From Hippasteria phrygiana (Eukaryota; Echinodermata; Asteroidea; Valvatida; Goniasteridae), in NCBI GenBank assembly GCA_037893225.1, contig JAZGUH010000121.1:496001-560000 (forward strand): a stretch of DNA of 64,000 nt, read 5' to 3'. This document shows, piece after piece, positions 1 to 12,236 of this stretch (position 1 is its first letter; each line of letters opens with the position of its first letter). The notes below the pieces were generated by a model. The model saw only the letters and a program-made list of their open reading frames with translations, ran no database searches and was not told where the DNA came from. Position numbers and translations under genes: made by a program.

Positions 1-238
1 CCTAAGGCCCAAAAAAAATAGTTGTTGCCCTCCGCGACCAACCCTAAGTCACAAAAGTCCGGTCGCGTTTCTTTTCAATTGAAGACATTTTCAAAATCTC
101 ACCTTTTCCCACACAAAATGAACAAGTTTTACTTAAATATTTCTTTAAATACAGCTATGATGGCACAATCATGCATTGTGCCATCTAACTTTGAAATAAG
201 CCTACTTTTTGCCTCCCGACTTCTGAGTTAATTAGCCT

Positions 239-355
239 GGTTCATACTTCATGCGAATACGTATGCGAAGCGAATTCGTTATGGTAACGGAGAACGTCAC
301 AATGAAACTTCAATTGTTGACGTCATGAAATTCGCATTCGCATGAAGTATGAACC
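239..355. mobile_element. 117-bp MITE with 20-bp inverted ends
   Basis: The left end GGTTCATACTTCATGCGAAT and right end ATTCGCATGAAGTATGAACC are exact reverse complements, enclosing a short non-coding core. No transposase. Superfamily unknown. Confidence 0.65.
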
Positions 356-865
356 GGGTTTTATACGACATGTATTATTCTTTTCAAGGATGGTAACAAA
401 AAAATCGATCGACCCTCCAGACCCTCCATCCCGATTTTCCCCATTTAAGGGCAACACAATTTTGTTATCTGATGTGCATTTTCACCTGTGCACAGTAAGT
501 ACATATATTCAAAGTAGTAAATCAAGAAAAATTTTGTCTTCGATTGAAATTTAAAAAATTGATTTGCAAGTTGTCACAGGAGAAAAAGGTTAAATTAAGT
601 ACATCTGTTAGTAAGCCATACCAACTGCCTTCACATGTGCATGGATTGCATACATGTCTTAGCATGTCCAATCCAATCCATGCTAAATACCAACATTATG
701 TACTTTCTGTTTGATTTTATTGATGTGGGCTGTAAACAACAGATACTTTGTTCTACATGTACATGTAGCTGTTGGATTTGTTGAATTTAGCATACATGTA
801 CTTCACACTTTCCTTCGTCGGATTCTGTTGGATTCAGCAGGGTGTCTAAGAGACGGGCAGTATAA

Positions 866-902
866 TCTGCCCGTCGTCAGGAGTCTCCTGACGACGGGCA
901 GA
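866..902. repeat. 37-bp palindrome
   Basis: Two perfect 18-nt arms around one central base (884). The motif GACGGGCAG just upstream (852-860) is a third copy of part of the arm, so alternative hairpins are possible. Confidence 0.8.
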
Positions 903-931
903 GTGTACTGTCCGAAACATTGAGTTTCCCC

Positions 932-967
932 GGTTCTTTTCGGAACCACACAAACTCACAAAAGAGA
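932..967 (+). promoter_or_regulatory. Histone-type 3'-end stem-loop in a repeat (copy 1)
   Basis: GGTTCTTTTCGGAACC has the 6-bp stem, 4-nt loop layout of metazoan histone mRNA 3' ends (one G-U pair at the top). It is followed by ACACAAACTCACAAAAGAGA, where the purine run resembles the histone downstream element. No histone coding sequence is nearby. See also 42577. Confidence 0.5.
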
Positions 968-1002
968 AATATGTTCACATGGTGTTACCGCAAACCATAA
1001 CC

Positions 1003-1166
1003 TTAACCCATTGAGTACGGTTTTACGGGAGACGTCGGGGTGTGGTTAACATAAACAATAATCCAACAATGGATTGAAACTGCACAAACGGCGGCAAATG
1101 GCGTCATCCGGCCTGGTGCCACTTTTTTTTTACGCCATATGGCGTCATCCGTACGCAAGAGGTTAA
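1003..1166 (-). mobile_element. TTAA-ended MITE family 1, copy 1 (shortened)
   Basis: Ends TTAACCCATTGAGTACGG and CCGTACGCAAGAGGTTAA are inverted repeats beginning in TTAA, the piggyBac-type target. Related to copies at 19541, 20777, 49181 and 59371; shared core TGGATTGAAACTGCACAAAC. It lacks part of the interior seen in full copies. Confidence 0.75.
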
Positions 1167-1188
1167 TCTTCAATAAATACAAATAATA

Positions 1189-1214
1189 CATGTACATGTA
1201 CATGTACATGTATC
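1189..1214. repeat. TACATG microsatellite
   Basis: Tandem TACATG units; the same TACATGTA motif recurs through the window (for example 4670-4700, 6638-6657, 22553-22565). Confidence 0.85.
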
Positions 1215-1782
1215 TCTTCCAAAAGAGTGTTACCATATACAATGCATAATATTTGCCAGCTTTCATAAAAGTGGAATATTTTAAACTGGAAATAATAATT
1301 CAAAACAATGTCCGTCAGCAGTGTGTGTCGGGCACCGATTGTCCCTCAGATGTGCATGTATACATGTACAGGTTATCCATTACGTCTGAGGGCTTGGGAC
1401 AGTGGGGGATTAGTGATAACAATACAACTGAGGACCTGAGCCCAAGTCCTCGGTAGAATTCATGTACAAACCTTATGGGGCATGTGTGTGTGTACAGCAC
1501 TAAACAATTATATTTATGTACATGCACATGTACACTACAGATGTGCAGATTTACTTCCTTGTTTGGGGACTACATATACATGTTGTATATCATACATGTA
1601 CTTCTTACAGCACTCGCATCTAGTTTCTTTTATCAACCCAAATAAAAAAACCAACACATTTCTTTTTATGTACGTATGTATGTTGCCACTTTGTTCCTGA
1701 ATTGATTGATTCAGGAACTTGAATGTTTGTCCTGAACAAGACGTGCACATCAAGAAGTTCCGGAGCTTAAGGGGATCTTACT

Positions 1783-3270
1783 CAAGAGGGCGCTATTTAG
1801 TTTAGACCAGCATGGAAGAGGAAATAAATGTTGTCACACAGGGACTGTGGTATTGGCAGTCCCTTGGCATAGTTGGCCTTGTGCCATTGTTGTCAATCCA
1901 TTCCTGGGCCACAAGAGAAAAAAAACTTGTTCGTCAGAATGGGTGGATTCAACAATGGTAGAGAAGTGAGATTTTGTATTAAGGGTTTATGTACTGGAGT
2001 TAATTTTTCACCACACCAATACAGAAAGTATAGTACATTATAGGTTTCAGGTACATGAGGACCAAAAGTGACATTTTTTGGGTGTCCCTGTTACACCTGA
2101 CCTGTGTAATACTAATTTCCCACCAAGTGTCATTAAAATTGACTTCACACTGTTTTCTACGTGTTTGGCACTGTACTTTGCTTTACATAATCACTCTTGG
2201 AGATAGAAGGCATTAAAGAATGTGTCCTGAATTGCAAAATGTTATAAGCTTTAGCGGTGTCTGAACGGTTTTAAAGTTGCACTGAATTGGGTTGATCTCG
2301 CCGCTAAAACGGTGATTTAAAACACCTCAGAGGGAGAGTTTAGCATTAAACCAGAACGGTTTTATCTTCTAGTACAATGTCTGAACGGTTTTAGCTAAAA
2401 TGCTTCCTGTTTTAGCCAGTTGACCCGTTGTTACGTAACCCCTTTTGTTGCGCGCCTTTTGTTGCGCGCCTTTTGTTGCGCGCCTTTTGTTGCGCGCCTT
2501 TTGTTGCGCGCCTTTTGTTGCGCGCCTTTTGTTGCGCGCCTTTTGTTGTGTAAACAATTGCGGTTGTTTGTGCATGTCCTATGTACAGCACGCATAGCAT
2601 GCACGCCTAGCATGCACGCCAACATAGGTATCCTGAATCTGCCGAAATCCTCCAAAACGGGGGTATGGATTTTGATGGATTCAGGTACATGTACATAGGT
2701 TAGGGTTAAGGCCACGGTGGATTCTAGTAATTGGGGCGCAGTGTAGGGGACGGTCTAGCTGTGAATTCTTCGACGAACTCGACCGAGTGCTCGGGTCGAG
2801 ACCAGCTGTAAACCCTTCACCGGCATGATCGTGGATATGTTGGAAACCAATGGCTTCTTCTTGGGAGGCGATCATTTGCTAAATCGCAATAATTATTAGA
2901 ACAAGAATCTCTCGTGACACCATGTTGACAGTAATGCATGTAATGGTGGTGTGCACAATCCTAGCGATGAATGCATACAAGTGTTACGGAGGCACGTACG
3001 ACGGCAACCAGTTGAAAACTTTTACCGTTTTAACTAAAATGGTCTGAACAATAGCCATAGTGTTTACGTACTTTGAACTTACGGACACCATATCATTTCT
3101 GTAGTTGAATCACTTTTGGATTTGACATGCCTATGTGTACAGTGAAACGCCGCTATAACGAACATCGCGGGATCCACAGATTTTGTTCGGTAAAGCGATC
3201 AATCGGTATAGAGATTTTCAGCCGCCAGTCCGCCAACGTGACATCCGTTCTTTTAAATAGCGCCCTCTTG
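1783..3270. mobile_element. Possible 1.5 kb element with CAAGAGGGCGCTATTTA inverted ends
   Basis: A 17-bp motif occurs in opposite orientation at 1783 and 3254-3270. The interior has no coding capacity and contains the 14-bp array at 2441 plus repeats of CTGAACGGTTTTA. The right end overlaps the separate element at 3140-3615, so the pairing may be fortuitous. Confidence 0.3.
2441..2551. repeat. Minisatellite, 14-bp unit CCTTTTGTTGCGCG, 8 copies
   Basis: Seven perfect tandem units followed by an eighth that degenerates. Open frames on both strands here are repeat artefacts. Confidence 0.95.
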
Positions 3271-3615
3271 CGTCGTATTTGAAGTGCGCCATCTTTTGAT
3301 TGTAATTGAACATGTGCTGGCCATTAAATCATGTAATTACATGTTCATACATGTACTTTCTTAGCCCACCAAATTCTAAAGCAACAGTTGGCTTTTCCCT
3401 TGTATTCCTTGGGGAAATAATAGCCGCCTGTCACTCAACATAAAGCTGCAGCTGTTGGGGAATTACAAACGGCCCAAATACCAGGTACATTCTTAAAAAA
3501 TCTGTTGCCTTTTTTTTCTCAACAACAATGTTCGGTAAGTTTTGTACACAAAATTTGGGAGCCAAGGATGGTGTTCGGTATATCCGAATGTTCGGTGTAT
3601 AGCGGCGTTCCACTG
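3140..3615. mobile_element. Tc1/mariner- or pogo-like non-autonomous element flanked by TA
   Basis: Ends CAGTGAAACGCCGCTATAAC and the complement of TATAGCGGCGTTCCACTG are inverted repeats, each bordered by TA (3138-3139, 3616-3617). The CAGTGGAACSCCGYTATA end style and TA duplication fit pogo/Tigger-like elements. No transposase. Confidence 0.7.
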
Positions 3616-6600
3616 TATTGGGTTTCAACAAACAAGACGCAAGATTTAGAATGTCATCTGATACAACAGACACTATGATTGGCTATAAATGCTTATGAAC
3701 AACAATTATTCAATTTTTCAATTATACAAGTTTTTGATTTGACTGATGTCATGTTACCACTGCTATATTATTTGAATTGAAAAAGCTCAAATTTGTAGGC
3801 CTACGATACTCACTTGTATCGTGGAGTAATTGTACTTCAATTCTGTAAGGTAAAAAAGTGTTAATGTAATTTTATTTTTTTTTAAGGTCGGAGCCATAGA
3901 AACAATATTTTTGTCCAGGTGTTGGCGGGAGGTCTAGTCCTAGACATGACCCTAGCGCTTACACAGGCTAGGCCTAGTGGGTTCGTTTCAAGGTAGATGG
4001 TAGAATCAAGGGATGACCTGAGCTCCATTTACATGAAGTTCACTGCAGACTGGTACTGTACTTCCCATGTTCCCATACACATTTTGTACAGTGCATGACC
4101 TACCACACGCTAGTTTCACAGAGGTGGCATCCTTTTGTACCGGGAAGTTGGGATTTTTTTTTCAATCTGATCTGGTGGTCCCAGCTTTGTGACCTCATCC
4201 TGCACTGGCATTGTGTATTTGCAGAAAGAGCTGTTCCATCCTTCAGACTTTGTTATTTGGGGCGATCTTGCTGGTGTTTTCTGCACAGTAAATAACACCA
4301 CGTTTATAACCCTTTGTGTTGTGAGTTGACTGACTGGTGCTTGGTGCTCCCCATTTACCAATACCAGGGGTTTTCATTATAGGAGCTGCGTCACAGGTAC
4401 ATCTACATCGTGTGAGTGTCTGTGTGTATCAGGCAGTTGTCATTGTTTGTTGTGTGGGTGTCATGCGGATTTTAAATAATGGCCGAGCGGCTACAGGATA
4501 AAACCTGGTGGATTTTATGCCGGAGCATGGAAAGCCACTGCATGGTGGAGGGCCTGCATACTGACTGATGAGACTGGTGACACCAGAGTTCATGGCCTCA
4601 GGTATATATGTATGTAAATGTACACTTGTAAGTGTATTGTTTGAGTGAAAGTTTGAACTGTGTGTTGTACATGTATGTATACATGTACATGTGTACAATG
4701 TACATGCCAGGTACAGTTTTGTTGCTTCCTGTGCATACGGATTTACATCCTGTTTATAACTTTGAGGCAATGCATGCATTGTCTGCATACATGTACAATG
4801 TACATGTCCATGACAAATTGCACATGACAAAGTGCACATGACAATGGAATTTTATGACAGGGGTGATCAAAGGTACAGTGTACAAACAATGTACATGTAT
4901 GCAAGTTTCAACTTTTACAAATTTACAATCTGCACACCCGATGGTTACGAAAGCTTGGATTTATTGTTACTTTTTTACAAAAACTTAATCACCAAATGTC
5001 CCCCATACAGGAATCCATGAAAAGTCAGGCAAAATGTTCAAATCCAAATTGGTTTTACGTCTGAAAAAATGATTATGAAATATATTTGGAAAAAACCCAC
5101 CAAAACATGAGTTTTTCCTACATGTAGCCTCGTAAACTTGAAGGGAGTTCTTTTCTGAATTTTTTTTTCTAAAACATTTTGTGTTACAAATGTAATTGTC
5201 AGGACATGGGTTAAAAATGTGCAGTTAAAAATTTGTTGACATAGACTGTGACAGGTGATTTTTTTTTAACATGGATGGATTTAGATCACTGATCTCCATG
5301 TATAAAAATCTGGATTGCACATTGGCCGCTACGCGCTTTACGCACTACTGTTGCCAGCAGCCGCCATATTACCACTCCCCAGTTCCAACGTTGACTGAGG
5401 GCGTGCCATCACTAGTTCAACCGCGGTGAAATGCAAAAGAAATGTCTTCAAGACCGCTATCATAACGCCACATTCATGATGATTTTGCAGAGGAAATTAC
5501 TGTCCACAATCTTTGAACTGCCTGTTTGTGCAGTTAATTGCGGCACAGGATGGCACGATGATCGTGCATCCCGCTTCGGCGATGTCGATAAGAATCAGAC
5601 GATAGCTTAACCGTGCCTGCACCCAGTCGTGTAGCGACCTCCAAACATGGACGTCCTATTGTTCCTCTTTTGTTTGTACTTTAACTTTTTCGGAAGACCT
5701 CCATAGGTTTTGTACACACTCCCAATCGCGGACGTACATGTACATGTATGCTGGGAATCGTGGACGATATTGTTCTCTTTTGTTCTCTGACATATTTCGT
5801 CCACGGTTTAAATACCCCAACACGCCCACACGCGCATGTGTGGAACATCCAAAATAAATATTAATAAATCAAAAGGTTTGCGGAAACACCATATGTGACC
5901 TGCTCCAGAAAAAAGGTGATATACATGTAAGTCGCGCTATGCATTTGGGTAGATCTTTTAATATGGGGTCCAAATGTGTGACATAAGGGTCAAAATTTCA
6001 AAAAGGTCAAGAGTCAACCAAAATGTATTGACAGGTAATTGATAATGAACACATTCAATAAATCAAAGCATTTTTGCATTTGAGTGACTTCCTCCGCTGT
6101 GGCACCTCATTGACTACAGTTATGTGGCAAAGTATTTCACGTGTAACAGAGAAACCAATTTTAATATTATAGTGCATTTTACCAATTGTATGATGGTTTA
6201 TTTTTTCAACTGTTGTCATCTTTTGGTGGGTCAGTTACCACAATTTCTTAACATAACAAGTTCATTATAAATTTAGTTTCAGGTTAAACAAAACTGAACC
6301 TTCAGTTTCCAATTCATTTATAAAATCAAGCAGTTGAGGTGTGCGCTACACAAAATTTGGATTTTTCAAGAACCAAGTGAGTGAAATAATAAATATGTGA
6401 AATATTTGATGTATGAAAGTAGTTAAGATTGTGTATCTTTCACTAGGACATTTGGAAGTACTGAAATGTACTCAGAGGAGCCTGTATAGATTATTTCACG
6501 TGTAACAGAGAAACCGGTGTCTCTGTTACACGTGAAATAATCCACGTCAGTGTTTGCAACTCCTTCCTGTTGGTTGTAAAATACAGCACAATGGTTCCTC

Positions 6601-7908
6601 TGAGACAACTACACTTGCATAGGTACAGTGAAAAAGACATGTACATGTACATGTATGCAGCTATTTGCACATTAGAGGCGGCTGTCACTGAACTGAACAA
6701 AAAGTCATGCTGATGACATGCAAAAGTCGTTAAGTTAATTTGCACATACCGGTACCCGTCTAAATTAATTAAATTTCTTTAAAAGTGTTTATGAAATGAA
6801 TTCCTAGTCCAATTCCTTCAATACAGTTGTGAAATTAATAGAGGACAATAAATTCTGAGACAGCTGTATTACAATGATAAAATTGCAAAACGTCATGCAA
6901 TTAATTTGCATGTTTGGCTCACTGTTCATCAAAATTGTTAACTCCATTGAATACACAATAGTTTTTGAAACAGCTGTATTACACTTATAAATGCATAAAG
7001 TCACGCAAATCATTTGCATGTATGCCCAATTCATCAAACGTCTGCAAAACGGTTAACAACTTCCATCAGATTTTTGCTAAAGGTTGTGAAATATAGTACA
7101 ATAATGTCAGAGCAAAGTCAAGCAATAAAGTAACGAATGTTTGCCTCAATTCTTCAAACTTCATCAAAATTGTTAACAAAAACTTAAATTACAACACCAT
7201 CAAATTTCTGCAACAACGTTGTGAAACCGAGTTGGCCTTCAATAATGTCTGAAACAGTTGTATTAGAATTCTACCCATACACTTTGGCATTTGTCCGCAA
7301 ACACATTTCTAGTTTAATACAGCTATATGATACATAACATATTTCGGCTCATTTTTACTTATTCTTCTATGGCAGAGTTGTTGACTTGACTTGAATCAGA
7401 CTCGAGTCGCAATTTTGTATGACTTGGGACTTTACTTGACTTGAAAGAACATGACTTGTGACTCGACTTGACTTGAATAAATTTGACTTCCTGACATTAA
7501 CACTTTTGTTAAAACAAACACAAAATGTTGGGTGTACAGCGCATAGTTAGCTGGGTGTACAGTGTGCAGAGCCGTAGCACTGGAGAATCATCAAGACGAC
7601 ACGCAAGGCTGATTTTGTACAATGCATGCCGTGCATAAACCTATGCATTCTTATTTGATGATTTTATTGAATTTATCTTTTGGGACGAAGGCTGACATGT
7701 TTTTGGCACGACGACTGTGTGATACACGGGTCGAATTCTCAATTGAAAGGGTAGCATCGTGATGTAGAATGATCAATGCACCTAGGAGAAAAAAATAATC
7801 ATCATAATAATTAAAAAATTAATAAATAAATATTTGTAATTTATTTGTATATATATATATATATATGTAAAATTGTAGTTGTTTATATGTATATACTGAC
7901 GTTTTCGA
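3616..7908. other. Non-coding AT-rich sequence
   Basis: No exon or RNA gene recognised. It contains TACATG microsatellites, the palindrome at 6490-6541, a lone copy of its arm near 6135, and repeated CAATTTTGTTAACA-like segments at 6850-7200. Short open frames are isolated and of low complexity. Confidence 0.5.
6490..6541. repeat. 52-bp palindrome with CACGTGTAACAG arms
   Basis: Perfect 22-nt arms separated by AACCGGTG. The arm motif TTTCACGTGTAACAGAGAAA recurs alone near 6135 and, as TTTCACGTGTAAA, in the element at 25197-26227. Confidence 0.85.
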
Positions 7909-8068
7909 GCATAGGGAGACCGGTTACCGTTTTTCTTTGGGTATGGGGCGACCGACCACCTTAGGGCGACCGATTAATGGTCGCCTTAAAGGATAAGCAA
8001 TAGGAAAAGTTTGGGTTAGGTTACATTTTTTTACATGCAGAAACCCCATAGACCGGTCGCCCTAATGC
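7909..8068. mobile_element. 160-bp MITE with GGGCGACCGGT ends
   Basis: The left end GCATAGGGAGACCGGT and right end ACCGGTCGCCCTAATGC are near-exact inverted repeats. An inner hairpin (AGGGCGACC...GGTCGCCTT) lies in the middle. Flanked by TATATA microsatellites. Confidence 0.6.
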
Positions 8069-11000
8069 AGGAAAGGGCGTTATATATATATTTGTATATA
8101 TGTGTACATGTGTATATTCTGTACTATATAATATTTATGTAAATATTAAGTTAGACTCCGCTTTAATGTAAATATTTTTAGTTGATTGTTATTTGTTTTC
8201 CTTTATTATGTGTATTTAGTCTTGTTCTGGTAAAAGAAATAGGTAAAAGGTAATTTTTTTAACAATTTGCTGACAATTAATGACTTGTAAATTTGAAAAA
8301 GCCACCTAGATTTTTAACTAATATTATAGAGTTTAAAATAATACAAAATAAACTTTAAAAACTATTGACAGGTTTTATAACTGGTAATTATGTAAATTCT
8401 GAAAATATGGCAGTTTTGATAAACTTAAACTTACATGTAATTGTAAACAATTGTAAAAATTCATTATTTAAAAAGATATTGAACTAAACTATTTGTCAAC
8501 ATATAGACCAATTTTTGTCACTGCTTCGATGTGATTCTTAAACAAAAATAAGTTAATACGTAGGCCATATAAAAAGAAAAAAAAATATGTGGAGAGGGAC
8601 ATGTACACACCCCCCCCCCCCCAAAAAAAATAAGCCTTAATTAATTAATTAATTACAAATTCCACTTTCTCAAACAAACAAACAAATCCACAAAAAGCTT
8701 CCCTGGTTGATCCAGTCACACTGGTAAACGTAGATCAGCCTTGTGGAAAGAGTTCCATATCCGGCCATCAAGTCTTAGTCTTAAGACCTTGTGCATAAAG
8801 TCTAACTGTTATGGCGGGCCATGACAGAAAAAGTTAAAGTATTTTTAAAGAATAAGTTGAAATTGTTTTTCCTCCTATATTCTTTTTTTTTTATCGGGTT
8901 TACCCTTTCTGGTAGTTATTAAGTTATTTTAAGGGAAAATAAGTGATGGCCGGATATGTAACTCTTTCACAATTTTTTTAATTTGCATAGTTTGCATCAT
9001 TCCAAAATTTATTCCGAAATTAATAAAATTGAAAATAGGGTTGCTCCAGTCACAAAAGTCATTTTGGAATTGTACAAACTATTTAAGAACTTTTAAAAAA
9101 TGTAGGTGTTCTAGCTTCTAGGGGTGTCCTAAACTACACGATTACACAGTTGTGTAGCGATCGCCACATCAACTGTGCGTGCATCGGTCGCGACCCCATA
9201 AAAACAACACGGGTTCACAACGTCACGAGACACTGGTCTCTCTGTTACATTGTTATTTTGTAAATTGTATACGAAGTGCACTCAATTTGAGTTACAAATG
9301 GCACGTACAATGACTTGAAACAAAGTTGCAAGTACGTTGCAATTCTAAGTGCAAAATGTTATGCATAATCAGTACGTTTTAGTGAGATATACAGGCAGCG
9401 AGAAAAAACACCTGTCCAAACACGATACATCGTATCGCGAGAGGCGAGACACACTCGACTTGTCTTGAACGATTTCCACACACAATTCATCCAGACAGAG
9501 ACCCCAAAGGTTCCTTTCGAAAGCCAACATTGTCTACAATATTCACTGGATTTTTTGGCTATAATTGTTCGTTTATATAGTGGGATGATTTCGCAGTCTT
9601 ACCTTGTACAACTTACAAATTAGCACACACACCGTAACAATGTTAACAGCGTAACATGGCAGAGTCGAAAACATTTATCGAAAATTTAGAACGCGAAAAA
9701 AATGGCTGCAACTCGCACGCTGCAATAATCACCTGATGAATCACGTGATCTTTCATCCGGGACATTGAATCGTTGCGCTCGCTTCGCGTATACTTTTTAT
9801 GTGGACTTCATTTCGCACAACGTAACTATTTCGTGAGAAACCAAAATACTCTACGGTGAATATAAACTGCGATATCTTTGCAGATGTTTTGGATTTGAGA
9901 TAAATAGGGGTCCCAGGTATTTGCTATTAGTTGTTTGGAGTTGAATTTTATGTACTTCGTTTTCTCTTAGAACGGTTTTTACTTTTTTTCTCGTCATGAA
10001 ATGAACTTTCACATCGTAACAATCTGAGTAACGAAAAGTTACGATGTGCTACCGGGAATCAACTTCACCTGCATCCTAAACCAGGACGCTCAAAGTTTGA
10101 AATTACACTCACTATTGTGAGTTGGCTTACTTCTGATAATTTAAATAAAAAATAATCGATGTGTGTACTTTTATTCAACCGGGAAGGTATCTTAAAGGAG
10201 GCAAGTTTTAATGTCACACAGTGTACCTAAAAAATAAGGAGATTCCATAACATTTTTGGGTCAAAATGTACATTTTTATTCAACATTTCATTTTGCAACA
10301 AATATGAATATTTTCACTGTTTATTGATTAATGATAATAAATGAAATTTATGTTGGTAAATATTATCACTCATGTTGAATCATGGTCATTTCATATTCAT
10401 CACATCGAATTCCTCATTGGTACCCGCATAAAAAGAAACGCCCAAATGCTGTTCGTCACATGTACACATAACTTAGCAACAGGATATTTGCCAAAAAAGG
10501 CTATCAAAAAAATCCCTTTAACAAGTATTTGTGAACTAATGAAGGAACCGTGATATATGTAGGTAACAATTACCGGGACGACAATAACATAAATATGCAA
10601 CTTGTTGGCAACTTTCTGCCTTAGAAAATACACATTTTCACTGATAAATATATGTACATTTGCAAAACTTGGACTGCTGCTGCAGACAATGCAGTACATG
10701 TATGTCCTTGCCTCCATTGGAATGAGCAATAATTGCACCTCCGATAAACCTCATCGGTTACAGTATTATTCCACTGTGTACATGTACTTCAGAGGACGCC
10801 ATCTTCGAAGGAAAATTACAACTGCGTGTTCAACGCCATCAGCTGCGTGTGCGCGCAGTGTACAAAATATTCTAAACACGCAGCTTGTTGCTCGAAATTT
10901 CTTCGAAATACAGCGCAGCCGATGCGCGTCACGACAATTTGACACTCAAAATGCTGATGCACGTGGCAATTTGTAGGAAGTGACGTCATTTGAGAGAGAT

Positions 11001-11416
11001 CTATGTACAATGTATAGGGAGACACTGCTGTGGAAGATTTTTGTTCTATTTTTTGTCATGATCGATAACTTTGTCACAATTTTCTGCCCCAATATTTCAA
11101 TTGCCTTATCTTGATATGGCTATATACATGTACACGTAGGTTAGGTTCAGTTCCTTGAAATGTAACTGGAAATTGTGAAATTTTACGAGAATATTGCTTA
11201 CCAAGACCACAGGATTCACCACTTAAGTTTGACATCGTTTGTTGTCAACAGAGGGAGCCTTAACGCTGTGGTTTGGTCATGGGTTTGGTGGTTTGTCAAT
11301 AGTGTTAAAATATCTTAAAATCTTGGTTAGCACAAACCATTCCGATATTAGCATTCCACCATGCAAAGCCTCAAATCACTTAATTAATTCCAGTATTTCT
11401 TCTTGGCATCTCACAG
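8069..11416. other. Non-coding sequence upstream of the first recognised exon
   Basis: AT-rich with a poly(C) run near 8610 and TTAATTAA repeats near 8636. More GC/CpG-rich patches occur at 9140-9240, 9400-9800 and 10790-10980. No exon with matching splice phase was found; presumably intron of the same gene. Confidence 0.4.
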
Positions 11417-11633
11417 GGGTCAATAATGATGGCTGCAGCAACGATGTTCCTCCTCGACGGAAGGGGCGGCCGCCGTCACGCAACCCAGGTCACCGTTACT
11501 CACAGCCGTGCCAGGTCTGTGGCAAGATCTTTGGTAGCTCTAGTGCCCTGGCTAAGCACAAGCTGATACACAGCAGTGAGCGCAGGCATAAGTGTGTGCT
11601 TTGTGCCAAGAGCTTCAAGCGTCAGGACCACTT
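11417..11633 (+). CDS. TRERF1: Exon 1 in window: AT-hook-like stretch, C2H2 finger 1 and first half of finger 2
   Basis: The acceptor is a pyrimidine-rich tract ending TCACAG at 11411-11416; the donor is GTAAGT at 11634. The first two bases complete a codon begun upstream, so this is an internal exon. The peptide has a basic GRP core (RRKGRPPSR) like an AT-hook, then a finger C31-x2-C34-x12-H47-x3-H51. It ends inside finger 2 after C59 and C62. The last codon is split TT|A and is completed by the exon at 38280, which restores the C-x2-C-x12-H-x3-H spacing exactly. This confirms the 26.6 kb splice despite the distance. Confidence 0.88.
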
Positions 11634-11859
11634 GTAAGTCTGACATCCAGTTATTTTTTGTACATATATTTTATTTATTTGCTTATAACTTGGCATTCGG
11701 CCAGGGTAGCTACGAAAGCCTTTTGCCTTTTCTGTGGGTCCCTTGGAAGAAGACGAGGATGGAAATTACACTTTTAGTTTTAGATGTGGAAGGAATACCC
11801 CAGAGAACAATTCTGAAGAAAACTGATGGAATTAGGTCAGGACTGAAAACCAAATTTGC

Positions 11860-11935
11860 CCTGGGCAGGATTCGAACCGGGGTCACAGCTATGGAAGGTA
11901 AGAAGCACTGCCAAAACCCATGGTCGGGAACGCCC
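11860..11935 (-). repeat. tRNA-like SINE fragment
   Basis: On the minus strand a B-box-like GGTTCGAATCC lies near 11870. There is no complete cloverleaf, so this is a SINE remnant, not a tRNA gene. Confidence 0.45.
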
Positions 11936-12236
11936 GGGCCTTCAGACTTCTCTAATCTCCTGGTTGTACACAATAAACTGCCCACTAATGCTGAAGTCCA
12001 GCCAGCTCCCATTGTTCACCCAGACTTGATCTCTGGCCCATGAATGGACTGACAACAAAAGCAATCGCTACAGATCAGTGTGGGAGGGGCCACAGCCAGG
12101 TCTGGCCTGGCAGAGGCCGGGCTTTATCGATTAGTGGATGCTCTATTGTTAGGTGATTTGTGGCTCACAATAGCAAGACTAAAAGCCAGAAGACCCGGCA
12201 TGGCCAGGCTTTTCAACGGCCTGGCCCAACCATGGT

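Larger units (their letters stand above)
1..1002. other. Non-coding sequence with small palindromic elements
   Basis: No supported exon. A 117-bp element at 239-355 has inverted ends (GGTTCATACTTCATGCGAAT and its near complement). A palindrome lies at 866-902 and a histone-type stem-loop at 932-947. A copy of the 239-355 end motif also occurs near 19186-19200. Confidence 0.5.

Noticed and set aside
1783..1800. CTCF-site pair at 1783 and 3254 (AGAGGGCGC core)
   Set aside because: Only the core fits; the 5' half of the CTCF motif is absent at both, so I treat it as a possible repeat end.
4429..4839. Minus-strand 136-codon frame
   Set aside because: Cys/Thr/His-rich low-complexity translation of TACATG-type repeats, without splice or domain support.
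9654..9740. Short frame starting MAESKTFIENLEREKNG as a first exon of the gene
   Set aside because: Only about 26 codons, stops before any donor, and the phase does not lead to exon 1; coincidental.
11239..11416. N-terminal extension of exon 1 in the same open frame
   Set aside because: A polypyrimidine-AG acceptor at 11416 and intron-like sequence before it mark the exon start; the upstream residues have no family resemblance.
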